Below are positions 7,493 through 15,256 of a stretch of 39,909 nt of DNA, piece after piece. Every line of letters begins with the position of its first letter. Positions within the stretch are counted from its first letter, which is position 1. A program made the translations under genes and the position numbers. This stretch comes from Chloroflexota bacterium (lineage in GTDB: Bacteria; Chloroflexota; UBA6077; JACCZL01). The stretch lies in the NCBI GenBank assembly GCA_020850535.1, contig JADZEM010000046.1, positions 1 to 39,909 of the forward strand, read 5' to 3'. Under the pieces are notes generated by a model that worked only from the letters and a program-made list of their open reading frames with translations, did no database searches and was not told the origin of the DNA.

Positions 7493-8458
7493 CTAGACGT
7501 TCGTCCGCGAGTACGGATCCAGCAGGTCGCGCAGGCCATCTCCGACCAGGTTGATCGCCAGCGTCGTCAGGAAGATCGCCAGGCCGGGGATCGTCGCCAT
7601 CCACCACTTGTCGAACATGTACAGGCGGCCGTCGCCCAGCATGCTGCCCCAGGACGGGATCGGCGCCTGGACTCCCAGGCCGAGGTAGCTCAGGAACGAT
7701 TCGAGGATGATCATCTGCGCCACCTGCAGGCTCATAATCACCACCAGCAGGTTGACGACGTTCGGCAGGATGTGCCGGGCGATCAGGCGCAGATCTCCCG
7801 CGCCGATGACCCGCCCCGCCGCGATGAACTCACGCTCCCGCAGGCTCAGGGTCTGAGCGCGGATCACCCGGGTGTAGACCGGCCAGCCCGTGATGGCCAG
7901 CACGCCGATCAGCGCGCCGTCCAGCCAGGGGACGGCTGGCAACACCCACTTGCCCGGCCCGATCACGGCGATCACCGCCAGGGCCAGCAGCACAAACGGA
8001 AACGAGAGCATGATGTTGACGGCCGTCGAGATCAGCCAGTCTGTGAGGCGGCCGTAGTAGCCGGCGAGCAGCCCGAGGATCACGCCGATGGTCGACGCCC
8101 CGATGACGGCGAGGATCGCGACCGTGATCGAGACGCGCGCCCCGAAGATCAGCCGGCTCAGGACGTCCCGACCGAGCGCGTCCGTGCCCAGCACGAACTT
8201 CGCATCACTGCCCTCGATCCAGAACGGCGAGAGCAAGCGGTCGAGCGTCCGCCCCACGTACGGGTTCTGTGGCGCGATGAGCGGCGCGGCGATGGCCAGG
8301 AAGACGACGAACAGCACGATGACGAGGCCGATCACCATGCCCTTCAGCCGCCAGACCTGGCGCAGTCGGCGTCCCGTACCGTCCGACACGCGGCTGGGAG
8401 CCGGGACCGGGGCAGGCGAGGCGGAGCCCGCGGCGACGAGCGGTCGAGCGTCAGCCAC
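7493..8458 (-). CDS. Peptide/nickel-type ABC transporter permease (DppC/OppC family)
   Basis: 321 residues. The N-terminal OppC_N segment has one membrane helix (VIGLVIVLFVVFLAIAAPLI). The LGTDALGRDVLSRLIFGAR motif, diagnostic of DppC/OppC, follows, then five further helices. The cytoplasmic loop REREFIAAGRVIGAGDLRLIARHILPN is the EAA-type contact for the ATPase. The C-terminus NLVGDGLRDLLDPYSRTNV is canonical. Starts with GTG at 8456-8458 behind GGAGG. Third gene of an operon with the DppB-type permease and the family-5 binding protein. DppD/DppF ATPases are missing from the window. Confidence 0.94.
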   Translation of the reverse strand: MADARPLVAAGSASPAPVPAPSRVSDGTGRRLRQVWRLKGMVIGLVIVLFVVFLAIAAPLIAPQNPYVGRTLDRLLSPFWIEGSDAKFVLGTDALGRDVLSRLIFGARVSITVAILAVIGASTIGVILGLLAGYYGRLTDWLISTAVNIMLSFPFVLLALAVIAVIGPGKWVLPAVPWLDGALIGVLAITGWPVYTRVIRAQTLSLREREFIAAGRVIGAGDLRLIARHILPNVVNLLVVIMSLQVAQMIILESFLSYLGLGVQAPIPSWGSMLGDGRLYMFDKWWMATIPGLAIFLTTLAINLVGDGLRDLLDPYSRTNV

Positions 8459-8506
8459 GGGACACCTCCAGGGCCGCGGGCAGGCAGCGGCAGGTAGGAC
8501 GCTCCA

Positions 8507-9421
8507 TCATTGTCGGATCCTCGGGTCCAGGTAGCCGATCAGCACGTCCACCGAGAGGTTGACGATGCAGATGGTCGCGGCCAGGATCACCACGGCAGCC
8601 TGCACGACGGGGTAGTCGCCGTTCGCTATCGAGCTGACCGTGAAACTTGCGACGCCCGGCCAGGAGAAGACGGTCTCGGTCACGACCGCGCCGCCGAGCA
8701 GCTGCCCGAACTGCAGCCCGAGCACGGCGATCACCGGCAGGGCGGCGTTCTTGAAGGCGTGCCCGAAGAGGACCGCTGCCCCGGCCAGCCCCTTCGCCCT
8801 GGCTGTGCGGACGTAGTCCTGCGAGAGCACGTCGATCATGCTGCTGCGGACCAGCCGCATCGTGATCGGCGCCAGGAAAGCGCCGAGCGACACGGTCGGC
8901 AGGACAAAGTTGGACCACTCGCCGTAGCCTGATGCTGGCAGCCAGCGAAGCTGCACGGCGAAGACGATCATCAGCATCAGCCCGAGCCAGTAGATCGGAA
9001 TGGCCTGGCCTGCTACTGCCAGCATCGTGCAGACGTTGTCGATCCAGCTGCCGCGCCGATACGCCGCCAGGACGCCGAGCGGCACGGCCACCAGCAGCCC
9101 GAACGCCAGGCCAGCCAGCGCCAGCTGGTAGGTGGCCGGCAGTCGCTCGGACACCAGCGACAGCGCCGACTTCTTCATCACGAACGACTCGCCGAAGTCG
9201 CCCATGATCGCGCCGCTCGCGAACTTCGCGTACTGCTCGTACAGCGGACGGTCGAGTCCCATCTCCTTGCGGAACAGGGCGCGCGTCTCAGCCGGCGCGT
9301 CCATCGGCAGCAGCACCGCCGACGGATCGCCCAGCACGAAGGTCAGGCAGAACGTGATGACGGAGATGCCGATCATCACGACGACAAGCTGCACGAGCCT
9401 GCCGAGGACGTATTGTCGCAT
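8507..9421 (-). CDS. Peptide/nickel-type ABC transporter permease (DppB/OppB family)
   Basis: 304 residues beginning MRQYVLGRLVQLVVVMIGIS, the usual first helix of DppB proteins. It carries the FVLGDPSAV periplasmic motif and the cytoplasmic loop SQDYVRTARAKGLAGAAVLFGHAFKNA, and ends in YLDPRIRQ as the family does. Six membrane segments are expected. The upstream GGGA is only a weak ribosome site. It pairs with the DppC-type protein encoded 48 bp downstream and lies about 100 bp after the binding-protein gene, all on one strand. Confidence 0.94.
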   Translation of the reverse strand: MRQYVLGRLVQLVVVMIGISVITFCLTFVLGDPSAVLLPMDAPAETRALFRKEMGLDRPLYEQYAKFASGAIMGDFGESFVMKKSALSLVSERLPATYQLALAGLAFGLLVAVPLGVLAAYRRGSWIDNVCTMLAVAGQAIPIYWLGLMLMIVFAVQLRWLPASGYGEWSNFVLPTVSLGAFLAPITMRLVRSSMIDVLSQDYVRTARAKGLAGAAVLFGHAFKNAALPVIAVLGLQFGQLLGGAVVTETVFSWPGVASFTVSSIANGDYPVVQAAVVILAATICIVNLSVDVLIGYLDPRIRQ

Positions 9422-9498
9422 GGCACAGTCCCGCGAGACGATTGTGGTGACCAGGATTGAGGCTGCGAGGATCGTCGTTGGCTGAAGGGTCAGGCGTA

Positions 9499-9540
9499 CC
9501 TACTTGGGCTTGGCCTCCGTGCCTACTTGGGCTTGGCCTC
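9499..9540. repeat. 23-bp-period tandem duplication at the 3' end of the peptide-binding protein gene
   Basis: The 19-bp sequence cctacttgggcttggcctc occurs at 9499-9517 and 9522-9540. The second unit holds the last codons and the stop of the binding-protein gene; the first is an untranslated copy beyond the stop. Confidence 0.9.
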
Positions 9541-11334
9541 AAAGATGCGGTCGATCTCGTCGGCCCGGCCCGACCATTCGATCCGCTTGCTGACGCCCCA
9601 GACCGATGTTGCCGACCAGCAGAACAGGATGGCCGCCTCGTCGCGCAGCATCTTCTGGGCCTTCGAGTAGGCCTCCTTGCGTTTGGCCTCGTCGAGCGTC
9701 GAGCGGCCCTCCTCCAGCAGCTTGTCCAGCTCTGGCGACTTCCAGTACGAGAGCGGCGCCGACGAGTGGTGGATGTCCCAGAGGATGCCGTCGGCGTCGA
9801 AGACCGAGTAGTAGCCCCAGTCCCAACTGAACATCGGGCCGCCCTTGCCGTCAGATACCTGGTTGACCCGAGTGGTGGCGTCTGGGATGTGCTGGCGGTT
9901 GATCTTGAAGCCGACGGCGTTCAGATCCTGGACCATCGCATCGTAGACCTGGGACGTGTTCGGCACGGTGCTGGCGCCGGTGATGAAGCGCGCCTCGAGC
10001 TTCTGGCCGCCCTTCTCGCGGACGCCGTCGGCGCCCTTCTTCCAGCCGGCCTTTTCGAGGATGTCCTCGGCCAACTTCGGATCATACTTGTACGGCTCGA
10101 CGGTGGCGTCGTAGCCGAACGCCAGTTTGCTGACGTTGCCCGGCGTCATCAAGCCGCCGGCCTGCAGCTTGGCGACGTACCCTTCCTTGTCGATGGCGTG
10201 GTTGGCGGCGACGCGAACCTCCTTCTCGGTGAAGGGGTTCGGACCGGTGCGGGCCTGGGCATCGACGCCGATGAAGATGGTCCGCAGGATGTCGGCCTTG
10301 CTGGTGTACCCCGCGCCCGACGATTCGAGCGTCTTCATCTGGTCGATCGGGAAGGCTGGCACGATATCGACGCGGCCAGCCAGCAACTCGGCGACCGCCG
10401 TGGCCGGGTCCGCGATGATCCGCACGACGGCGTTCTTGAAGGGCGCTTTCGGACCCCAGTACTCGTCGTTGCGCTCCATGACCACCTGCTGGCCACGGTC
10501 CCACTTGACGAACTTGTACGGACCGGTCCCGATGGCGTTTTCGGCCAGGAAGGACGGCCCCTTCTCCTTGAGCACCTTTTCTGGCACGAACTGGAGGTTT
10601 TGCAGGCGCTCGGCGAAGACGGGGTACGGCTTCTTGGTGTGCCAGATCAGCTTGTGGGTGCCCGTGACCTCGATGCGGTCGATGGCCTCCCAGTTGCCGC
10701 GCTGCGGGATCTTGTTCTCGGGGTTGATGATGCGCTCGACGTTCGCCTTGACAGTCTCGGCGGTGAACGGGTCACCGTTGTGGAACTTGACGTCGGTCCG
10801 CAGCTCCATCTCCCAGGCGAGATCGCTGACGGACTTCCAGCCGGTGGCCAGCCACGGCTTCACCTTCATGGAGTCGTAGTCGCGGACGCCCAGGTTGTCG
10901 AAGATGTGATAGAAGAGCTTGATGCCCTCGCGCAGGATGTGGTTGTGAGGATCCATGCTCGTTACGTCTGACGAGAAGACCAGCACAACCGTATCGGCGT
11001 TCGATGCCGTCCCCGCGGCCGCCTTGGCAGCGGCAGCCGGGGCCGCCGCCGCGGGCGCTGCTGGCGCGGTGGTGGGTGCTGCAGCAGCCGGAGCGGCCGG
11101 CTTCGCGGCCTCGGCTGGCTTCGCCGCTTCCGCTGGCTTGGCAGCCTCAGCCGGCTTCGGCTTCTCGGCCGGTGCCGCTGCTGGCGGGGTGGGGCCGCAC
11201 GCGGCAAGCGCCGCCGACCCGACGAGGATGATGCCGCCGCTCGTCAGCGTCTGCATGAATCCACGTCGACTCAGCCGGCCACGCCGATACTCGTGCAACA
11301 GACGGTCAAGGTCCTCAGGGCGAAAGACGTTCAT
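9523..11334 (-). CDS. Peptide/oligosaccharide-binding lipoprotein, SBP family 5
   Basis: 603 residues. After a short N-terminal stretch (EDLDRLLHEYRRG) there is a twin-arginine signal (LSRRGFM) and a lipobox (ALAAC). A repetitive PAEAAK/Ala-rich linker runs to about residue 110, then the family-5 fold starts. Family marks include SSDVTSMDPHNHILREG, WEMELRTDVKFHNGDPFTA and IGTGPYKFVKW. It would capture a peptide, opine, nickel chelate or oligosaccharide for the DppB/DppC permeases downstream; the ligand cannot be chosen from sequence. The ATG has AAGGAG at 6-nt spacing. An extended -10 promoter lies at 11452-11480. The 3' end is duplicated in tandem just beyond the stop. Confidence 0.93.
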   Translation of the reverse strand: MNVFRPEDLDRLLHEYRRGRLSRRGFMQTLTSGGIILVGSAALAACGPTPPAAAPAEKPKPAEAAKPAEAAKPAEAAKPAAPAAAAPTTAPAAPAAAAPAAAAKAAAGTASNADTVVLVFSSDVTSMDPHNHILREGIKLFYHIFDNLGVRDYDSMKVKPWLATGWKSVSDLAWEMELRTDVKFHNGDPFTAETVKANVERIINPENKIPQRGNWEAIDRIEVTGTHKLIWHTKKPYPVFAERLQNLQFVPEKVLKEKGPSFLAENAIGTGPYKFVKWDRGQQVVMERNDEYWGPKAPFKNAVVRIIADPATAVAELLAGRVDIVPAFPIDQMKTLESSGAGYTSKADILRTIFIGVDAQARTGPNPFTEKEVRVAANHAIDKEGYVAKLQAGGLMTPGNVSKLAFGYDATVEPYKYDPKLAEDILEKAGWKKGADGVREKGGQKLEARFITGASTVPNTSQVYDAMVQDLNAVGFKINRQHIPDATTRVNQVSDGKGGPMFSWDWGYYSVFDADGILWDIHHSSAPLSYWKSPELDKLLEEGRSTLDEAKRKEAYSKAQKMLRDEAAILFCWSATSVWGVSKRIEWSGRADEIDRIFEAKPK

Positions 11335-11451
11335 GGACGTCTCCTTCTCGCGACATGGGCGCGGTCATCGCGCCGGGCCGGCCGGCGCAGGTCGACAACC
11401 GCCGAACCCTGGTGAAGACCCTCGTCCCGGTGCTCTGGACGAAGTTGCGCG

Positions 11452-11480
11452 AGTATAGCACCGCGATTCTGAGGTGACCA
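11452..11480 (-). promoter_or_regulatory. Extended -10 promoter of the peptide ABC operon
   Basis: Reverse-strand TGC followed by TATACT (box 11452-11457), with a weak -35 TGGTCA (11475-11480) at 17 bp. The same 13-mer cgcgagtatagca occurs near 34202-34214, upstream of another reverse-strand gene. Confidence 0.6.
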
Positions 11481-11688
11481 CGAGCAGAGCGCACCAGCGA
11501 GCGCCGAATCTGCCGTTCAGCACGCACAAATCCAGGCGTCCTCAGCGGTCGCGAGGCGTCACCGCACTCGAAGGCCGCGAGGGGGATTCTCCGCCGTTCG
11601 CAACGTTGCCGATGTTCCAGTCGCAGTGATTGCGCGCTCCATCGGCGTTCGAGATCGGCGACAGGCTGGTCGGGCAGATCGTAGGACA

Positions 11689-11729
11689 GGAGCACCAGAC
11701 AACGCCGATGGGTACACGGTGTCAGTCGG
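11689..11729. repeat. 41-bp direct repeat, unit 1
   Basis: Matches 11760-11800 at 40 of 41 positions, with a period of 71 bp. Begins ggagcaccagacaacgccga. Confidence 0.9.
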
Positions 11730-11759
11730 CGTGCGGTTCAACAGCCGCCAGCCTTCCGA

Positions 11760-11800
11760 GGAGCACCAGACAACGCCGATGGGTACTCGGTGTCAGTCGG
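11760..11800. repeat. 41-bp direct repeat, unit 2
   Basis: Second unit, one mismatch from 11689-11729. It contains the final codon and stop of the small Pro-rich gene (11793-11999) plus 33 bp beyond, so the pair looks like a duplicated gene end. Confidence 0.9.
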
Positions 11801-11999
11801 TGGTCAGCGGCGGGCGATCGCCCGGCAGCTTGACCGGTTGATCCACGCCGTCGATCAGCTCGCCCGTCGGCGAGCCGCCCATCGGTCCCGCCGCACCTGG
11901 AATCGGCATCGGATCGGACGACGGCGGCGTGTCGGCATCCGGAGCAACTGGCACGCCGGTCTGAGGCAGACCCTGTTCCTGAGCTGGTCGGTCGGTCAT
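11793..11999 (-). CDS. Small proline-rich hypothetical protein
   Basis: 68 residues from the ATG at 11997-11999, which has GGAGG 4 nt upstream. The open frame continues farther upstream but without a ribosome site. The protein is acidic, rich in Pro, Gly, Asp and Thr, with no membrane segment, cysteine or recognisable domain; it is probably disordered. Codon use looks like that of the neighbours. It lies alone between the peptide ABC operon and the divergent Fe-S protein gene. Function not recognised. Its stop codon sits inside a 41-bp direct repeat. Confidence 0.55.
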   Translation of the reverse strand: MTDRPAQEQGLPQTGVPVAPDADTPPSSDPMPIPGAAGPMGGSPTGELIDGVDQPVKLPGDRPPLTTD

Positions 12000-12131
12000 G
12001 TAGCCTCCATAACGCACGTGGTTGCGTTCGAGGAGGCAAGGCGCGTGCCCACGCACCGGCTCGGCCGTCTGCTCGGATCGGAGAACGTGTCCGCTCACTC
12101 CTGGGAATCAAGCGGTGGCGCGTTCTGTTCT

Positions 12132-12160
12132 TTGCGTGAAGGACGCTGCTTCGATAGACT
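12132..12160 (+). promoter_or_regulatory. Candidate promoter of the IscA-type gene
   Basis: TTGCGT (12132-12137), 17-bp spacer and TAGACT (12155-12160); transcription would start near 12167, giving a leader of about 37 nt. Confidence 0.5.
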
Positions 12161-12203
12161 CTTCAGGAGAGCCGTTCGCTGGCGGCAGGAGGTTCACAAC
12201 AAC

Positions 12204-12548
12204 ATGATCTCGATCACTGAGATGGCGTCGGAGAAGGTCAAGGAGTTGCTGGCAAGCGAGGACCGCGAGGGCCAGGCGCTTCGGGTCTTCGTCCGGGGCA
12301 TGTCCTGCTCCGGCCCCGCCTACGGCATGGCGCTCGACGACAGCACGCGCCCGGACGACACCATCGCCGAGTTGTTCGGCATCAAGATCGTCGTCGACCC
12401 GGCCAGCGCCCAGTACGTCGAAGGCGCTGAGATCGACTACGTCGACAGCCTGATGGGCAAGGGTTTCACCATCAACAACCCGAACGCCGCCCCGGCTGGC
12501 GGCGGCGGTTGCGGCGGCGGCTGCTCGTGCGCCGCCGGCCCGGGCTGA
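12204..12548 (+). CDS. Iron-sulfur cluster assembly accessory protein, IscA/ErpA/HesB family
   Basis: 114 residues from the ATG at 12204, with AGGAGG 11 nt upstream. The family binds Fe or a nascent Fe-S cluster through one mid-protein cysteine and a C-terminal CxC pair. These are seen as C35 in RGMSCSGPAYG and C107-S-C109. The tail has an extra cysteine (C103) in a Gly-rich run, GGGGCGGGCSCAAGPG. The segment GIKIVVDPASAQYVEGAEIDYV is the typical core of the fold. It is monocistronic: own promoter before it, strong terminator 28 bp after it. No isc or suf genes lie nearby. The A-type scaffold or carrier role is from family knowledge. Confidence 0.93.
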   Translation: MISITEMASEKVKELLASEDREGQALRVFVRGMSCSGPAYGMALDDSTRPDDTIAELFGIKIVVDPASAQYVEGAEIDYVDSLMGKGFTINNPNAAPAGGGGCGGGCSCAAGPG

Positions 12549-12575
12549 GCGACAGCCACACCGAGGTAGACCAGG

Positions 12576-12604
12576 AAGCGGTCGGGAGCGCCTCCCGGCC
12601 GCTT
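12576..12604 (+). terminator. Intrinsic terminator of the IscA-type gene
   Basis: A 13-bp stem with one G-U pair (12576-12588 with 12592-12604), 3-nt loop CGC and a short T-run (12603-12605), 28 bp after the stop. Confidence 0.8.
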
Positions 12605-12616
12605 TCGTCATCTCGT

Positions 12617-12647
12617 GGGCAACGCGGCGGCCAGCGTTGCGTTGCCC
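12617..12647 (-). terminator. Hairpin at the end of the SDR gene cluster
   Basis: A 9-bp perfect stem (12617-12625 with 12639-12647) between convergent genes, 33 bp beyond the SDR stop. No clear T-tract on the reverse strand. Confidence 0.5.
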
Positions 12648-12679
12648 GCACCCGCGCGCCTGCCATCGGTAGGGGAGCG

Positions 12680-13411
12680 TCAGCGCGGCCAGACGTTCAC
12701 TTCCTGCGTCCACGAGCGGGCAGGCTGCGTCAGGACGAACAGGATCGCGTCGGCCACGTCCTCGGGTTCGAGGTACTTCTGACCGCTCTTGATGCGATCC
12801 TCGCGGGTCCGAATGCCGAAATCGGTCAGGATGCTGCCGGGGATCACGGTGGTGGTCTTGATCGGCTCGTCGCCGATCTCCGCCGCGAGCGCCCGCATGA
12901 ACCCCTCGAGCGCCGCCTTCGAGGTGCAGTACGCCGACATGTTCGGGATGCCCTGCCGCGCCGCGCCCGACGACACCGAGATGATGTGGCCGCCCCCCCG
13001 CCGGCGGATGGCCGGCAGCGCCGCCCGCGTGGCGTGGAACACGCCGAAGACGTTCGTCTCGATGACGGCGCGCCAGTCGTCGGCGGGCTGGCCGTAGACG
13101 GGGCCGTACCGGCCGATCCCGGCGTTGTTGATCAGGATGTCCAGGCCGCCGAACGCCGCCTCGGTTTCGGCGACGGCCCGCTCCATCGCCGGCAGGTCGG
13201 CCACGTTTGCCCCGATCCCGAGTACTCGCGCAGAGCGATCAGCTTCGCGGACAGCGGCCTCGGCAGCGCGGAGATGCTCGGCCCGCTGCCCGAGTATCGC
13301 CACCGACGCGCCGTGCTGAGCCAGCAGCGTCGCGGCGGCCAGCCCGACGCCCCGACTGCCGCCGGTGATCAGGGCGACCTTCCCAGCCAGCGACTGCGCG
13401 TCCGTCACCAT
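12680..13411 (-). CDS. Short-chain dehydrogenase/reductase (SDR, classical)
   Basis: 243 residues, the usual length for classical SDRs. It reduces or oxidises an unidentified carbonyl/alcohol with NAD(P). The Rossmann motif TGGSRGVG is at 16-23 and NNAG at 95-98. The catalytic set N120, S148, Y161, K165 is complete (YCTSK). The Arg after the third glycine motif residue and the basic stretch after strand 2 (GQRAEHLR) lean towards NADPH, as inference. The ATG at 13409-13411 has AAGGAGG upstream; the next codon, GTG, is also possible. Last of a reverse-strand group of small metabolic genes. Confidence 0.93.
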   Translation of the reverse strand: MVTDAQSLAGKVALITGGSRGVGLAAATLLAQHGASVAILGQRAEHLRAAEAAVREADRSARVLGIGANVADLPAMERAVAETEAAFGGLDILINNAGIGRYGPVYGQPADDWRAVIETNVFGVFHATRAALPAIRRRGGGHIISVSSGAARQGIPNMSAYCTSKAALEGFMRALAAEIGDEPIKTTTVIPGSILTDFGIRTREDRIKSGQKYLEPEDVADAILFVLTQPARSWTQEVNVWPR

Positions 13412-13447
13412 CCTGCCTCCTTCGAGCCGCCGCCAACCAGGAGCGCG

Positions 13448-13873
13448 CTAGAGCAGCGCATCGGTGTTCGCGTCTGCCTTCCCGTGGAAGTACTTGTCGA
13501 GGACGTGCCGAAAGGTCGTCTCCTCGGGGGCGGCCCGCAAGAAGAGGGTCATCGAGGAGCGCAGCTTGCCAGCGTCCCCGCCGCCGAAGATCTGTTCCGC
13601 GGAGCGACCCTCGGTGCTCGCGACGACCTGCGCGCACTCCCGCAGCCGTGGCCCGAGTACCGGGTGGGCGAGGTATGCCCGGGCCTCGTCCAGCGACGTG
13701 ATGCCGTAAAACGTCGAATTGTGGCTCGTGCCCAGTCCGACCATCTGCGGAAAGATGTACCAGATCCAGTGGCTGCGCTTCGCTCCCTGACGCAGTTCGG
13801 CGAGCGCGACGTTGTACGTTCCGTCCTGATCTTGCGCCTTGACGAATCGCTGGAGATCGAAGGGATCGGCCAT
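13448..13873 (-). CDS. DUF1810 family protein
   Basis: 141 residues from the ATG at 13871-13873 (AAGGAG, 6-nt spacing). The longer frame reading back to 13963 would overlap the HIT gene and has no ribosome site. Recognised by the family's opening FDLQRFVKAQD, the SHWIWYIFPQMVGLG segment, YLAHPVLGPRLREC, and the C-terminal FLRAAPEETTFRHVLDKYF. Small soluble protein; members are of unknown biochemical function, sometimes called calpastatin-like. It sits between the HIT and SDR genes, with 47 bp to the HIT stop and 36 bp to the SDR start, probably co-transcribed. Confidence 0.88.
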   Translation of the reverse strand: MADPFDLQRFVKAQDQDGTYNVALAELRQGAKRSHWIWYIFPQMVGLGTSHNSTFYGITSLDEARAYLAHPVLGPRLRECAQVVASTEGRSAEQIFGGGDAGKLRSSMTLFLRAAPEETTFRHVLDKYFHGKADANTDALL

Positions 13874-13920
13874 CGCCGTCTCCTTGTGGGTGGCATCAGC
13901 TGGGAGTGAGTCGAGCGGCG

Positions 13921-14409
13921 CTAGCCCGGCCTGGTCTCGAAGTGCGGGCGCAGCCGCTCCCACGTCCTGTCGAGCGTCTCGGGCAGCACCTTGGTATCCG
14001 CCGTCACCGGCATGAAGTTGGTATCACCGCCCCAGCGCGGCACGACGTGCACGTGCAGATGCGCCGAGATGCTGCCGCCGGCCACCTCGCCGAGGTTCAG
14101 CCCGACGTTGAACCCCTGCGGGTGGTACTCCGCCGTGACGGCTGCGACGGCCCGCTGGGTCAGCGCCATCACGTCGGTGGCGACCGCGCTCGGCAGGCCG
14201 GCAAGGTCGCCGGTGTGCTGGTACGGCACGACCATCAGGTGTCCGGAGTTATACGGGTACAGGTTCAGCAGCGCGTAGGCGTGCTCGGACCGGCCGAGGA
14301 TCAGGTTCTTCTCGTCCTGCTCCTCGGCCGGCTTCGCGCAGAAGATGCAGCCCCGCGGCTTCTCGCCGCCCACGTAGTTCATGCGCCAGGGCGTGTAGAG
14401 GCGATCCAT
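13921..14409 (-). CDS. HIT family nucleotide hydrolase/transferase (Ap4A-type)
   Basis: 162 residues. The histidine-triad active site HLHVHVVPRW gives H117, H119 and H121; the middle one is the nucleophile that forms the nucleotidyl intermediate. An N-terminal GCIFC pair (C21, C24) suggests the zinc-binding subgroup. The opening MDRLYTPWRMNYV and the GHLMVVPYQHTGDL strand match proteins often called Ap4A phosphorylase or HIT hydrolases. Exact nucleotide substrate unknown. The ATG at 14407-14409 has no clear Shine-Dalgarno and lies 13 bp after the isomerase-like gene, so translation may be coupled. Confidence 0.92.
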   Translation of the reverse strand: MDRLYTPWRMNYVGGEKPRGCIFCAKPAEEQDEKNLILGRSEHAYALLNLYPYNSGHLMVVPYQHTGDLAGLPSAVATDVMALTQRAVAAVTAEYHPQGFNVGLNLGEVAGGSISAHLHVHVVPRWGGDTNFMPVTADTKVLPETLDRTWERLRPHFETRPG

Positions 14410-14422
14410 GGGCAGGCGGCGG

Positions 14423-15256
14423 CTACCACGTGATCAGCGGGCGGATGAACTCGATCGCCTGCTTCGCGCACGTCGGGCTGTCCGGCTTCTGGGTGAACTC
14501 CATCGACAGCCAGCTGTCGTACTTCAGCGCCCGCAGCACCTCGATGATGTCGCGCCACGGCAGGAAGCCCTGCCCGGGCGCCAGCCGATTCGAGTCGCCG
14601 AGCTGGACGTGTGCGAGGTAGGGCCGTGCCGTGACCATCGCCGCGACAATCGACTTCTCTTCGAGCGCCTGGTGGAACATGTCCGCCTCCAGCACGAGAT
14701 TGTCGATGCCGTCCTTCTCCAGCGACTGGATGAAGTCCACCGTCTCCTGCATCGTCATCAGGAAGTCGGTGTTGATCCGGCACTGCGGCTCGAGCACGAT
14801 CTTGCGGCCCTTGCTCCTGGCGTAGGTCGCGAAGTCGGCAACGGTGTCGCGGAAGTGGGCCAGCGCATCCGCCCGCGAGCCCATCATCGACGCGCGGCCC
14901 CGAAAGCCGCCGATGGACGAGTCCACGCCCCACTCGCCGGCCAGATCGAGCACCTTCTTGTAGCGCTCGATGGCCTTCTTCCGGCCGTCCGCGTCCTTGT
15001 GGCAGATGTAGAGGCCATCCTCGATGCCGATTGGCCCGGTGCTGATCGCCACGATCTCCAGGCCGGCGTTCTCGATCTTCCGCTTGACCGCCACGTGGTC
15101 GAACTCGTCCGGGTTGCGGGTCTGCAGCTCGAGGCCGGTGTAGCCGAGCGACTTGACGCCCGGGATGACCGTATCCAGGTCGGCGTGCCACGCCAGCACC
15201 ATCGGCCCGTTGACCTCGGGTGTCGTGGACATGTAGCAGAGCTTCTGCGGTGTCAT
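14423..15256 (-). CDS. Sugar phosphate isomerase/epimerase-like TIM-barrel protein
   Basis: 277 residues of the xylose isomerase-like/AP endonuclease 2 superfamily. Strand-like segments follow in order: PGVKSLGYTGLELQTRN, LEIVAISTGPI, KIVLEPQCRIN, NLVLEADMFHQ, LAHVQLGDSNRLAPGQG and DSWLSMEFTQK. The Glu, Asp, His and Glu of the last four are the expected metal ligands. Reaction unknown: members include tagatose/allulose epimerases, inosose dehydratases and hydroxypyruvate isomerases. Its ATG overlaps the racemase-like stop by one base (TGATG), so the two are translationally coupled and probably work in one pathway. Confidence 0.85.
   Translation of the reverse strand: MTPQKLCYMSTTPEVNGPMVLAWHADLDTVIPGVKSLGYTGLELQTRNPDEFDHVAVKRKIENAGLEIVAISTGPIGIEDGLYICHKDADGRKKAIERYKKVLDLAGEWGVDSSIGGFRGRASMMGSRADALAHFRDTVADFATYARSKGRKIVLEPQCRINTDFLMTMQETVDFIQSLEKDGIDNLVLEADMFHQALEEKSIVAAMVTARPYLAHVQLGDSNRLAPGQGFLPWRDIIEVLRALKYDSWLSMEFTQKPDSPTCAKQAIEFIRPLITW

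Larger units (their letters stand above)
11335..11792. other. Intergenic region with promoter and 41-bp direct repeats, no gene
   Basis: 458 bp between the peptide-binding protein start and the small Pro-rich gene. It holds the promoter at 11452-11480 and most of a pair of 41-bp direct repeats. Open frames here lack a ribosome site and recognisable protein character. Confidence 0.55.

Noticed and set aside
11315-11741. Reverse-strand open frames of 60-126 residues upstream of the peptide-binding protein
   Set aside because: They cross the promoter and a direct repeat, lack ribosome sites and have no protein-like pattern.
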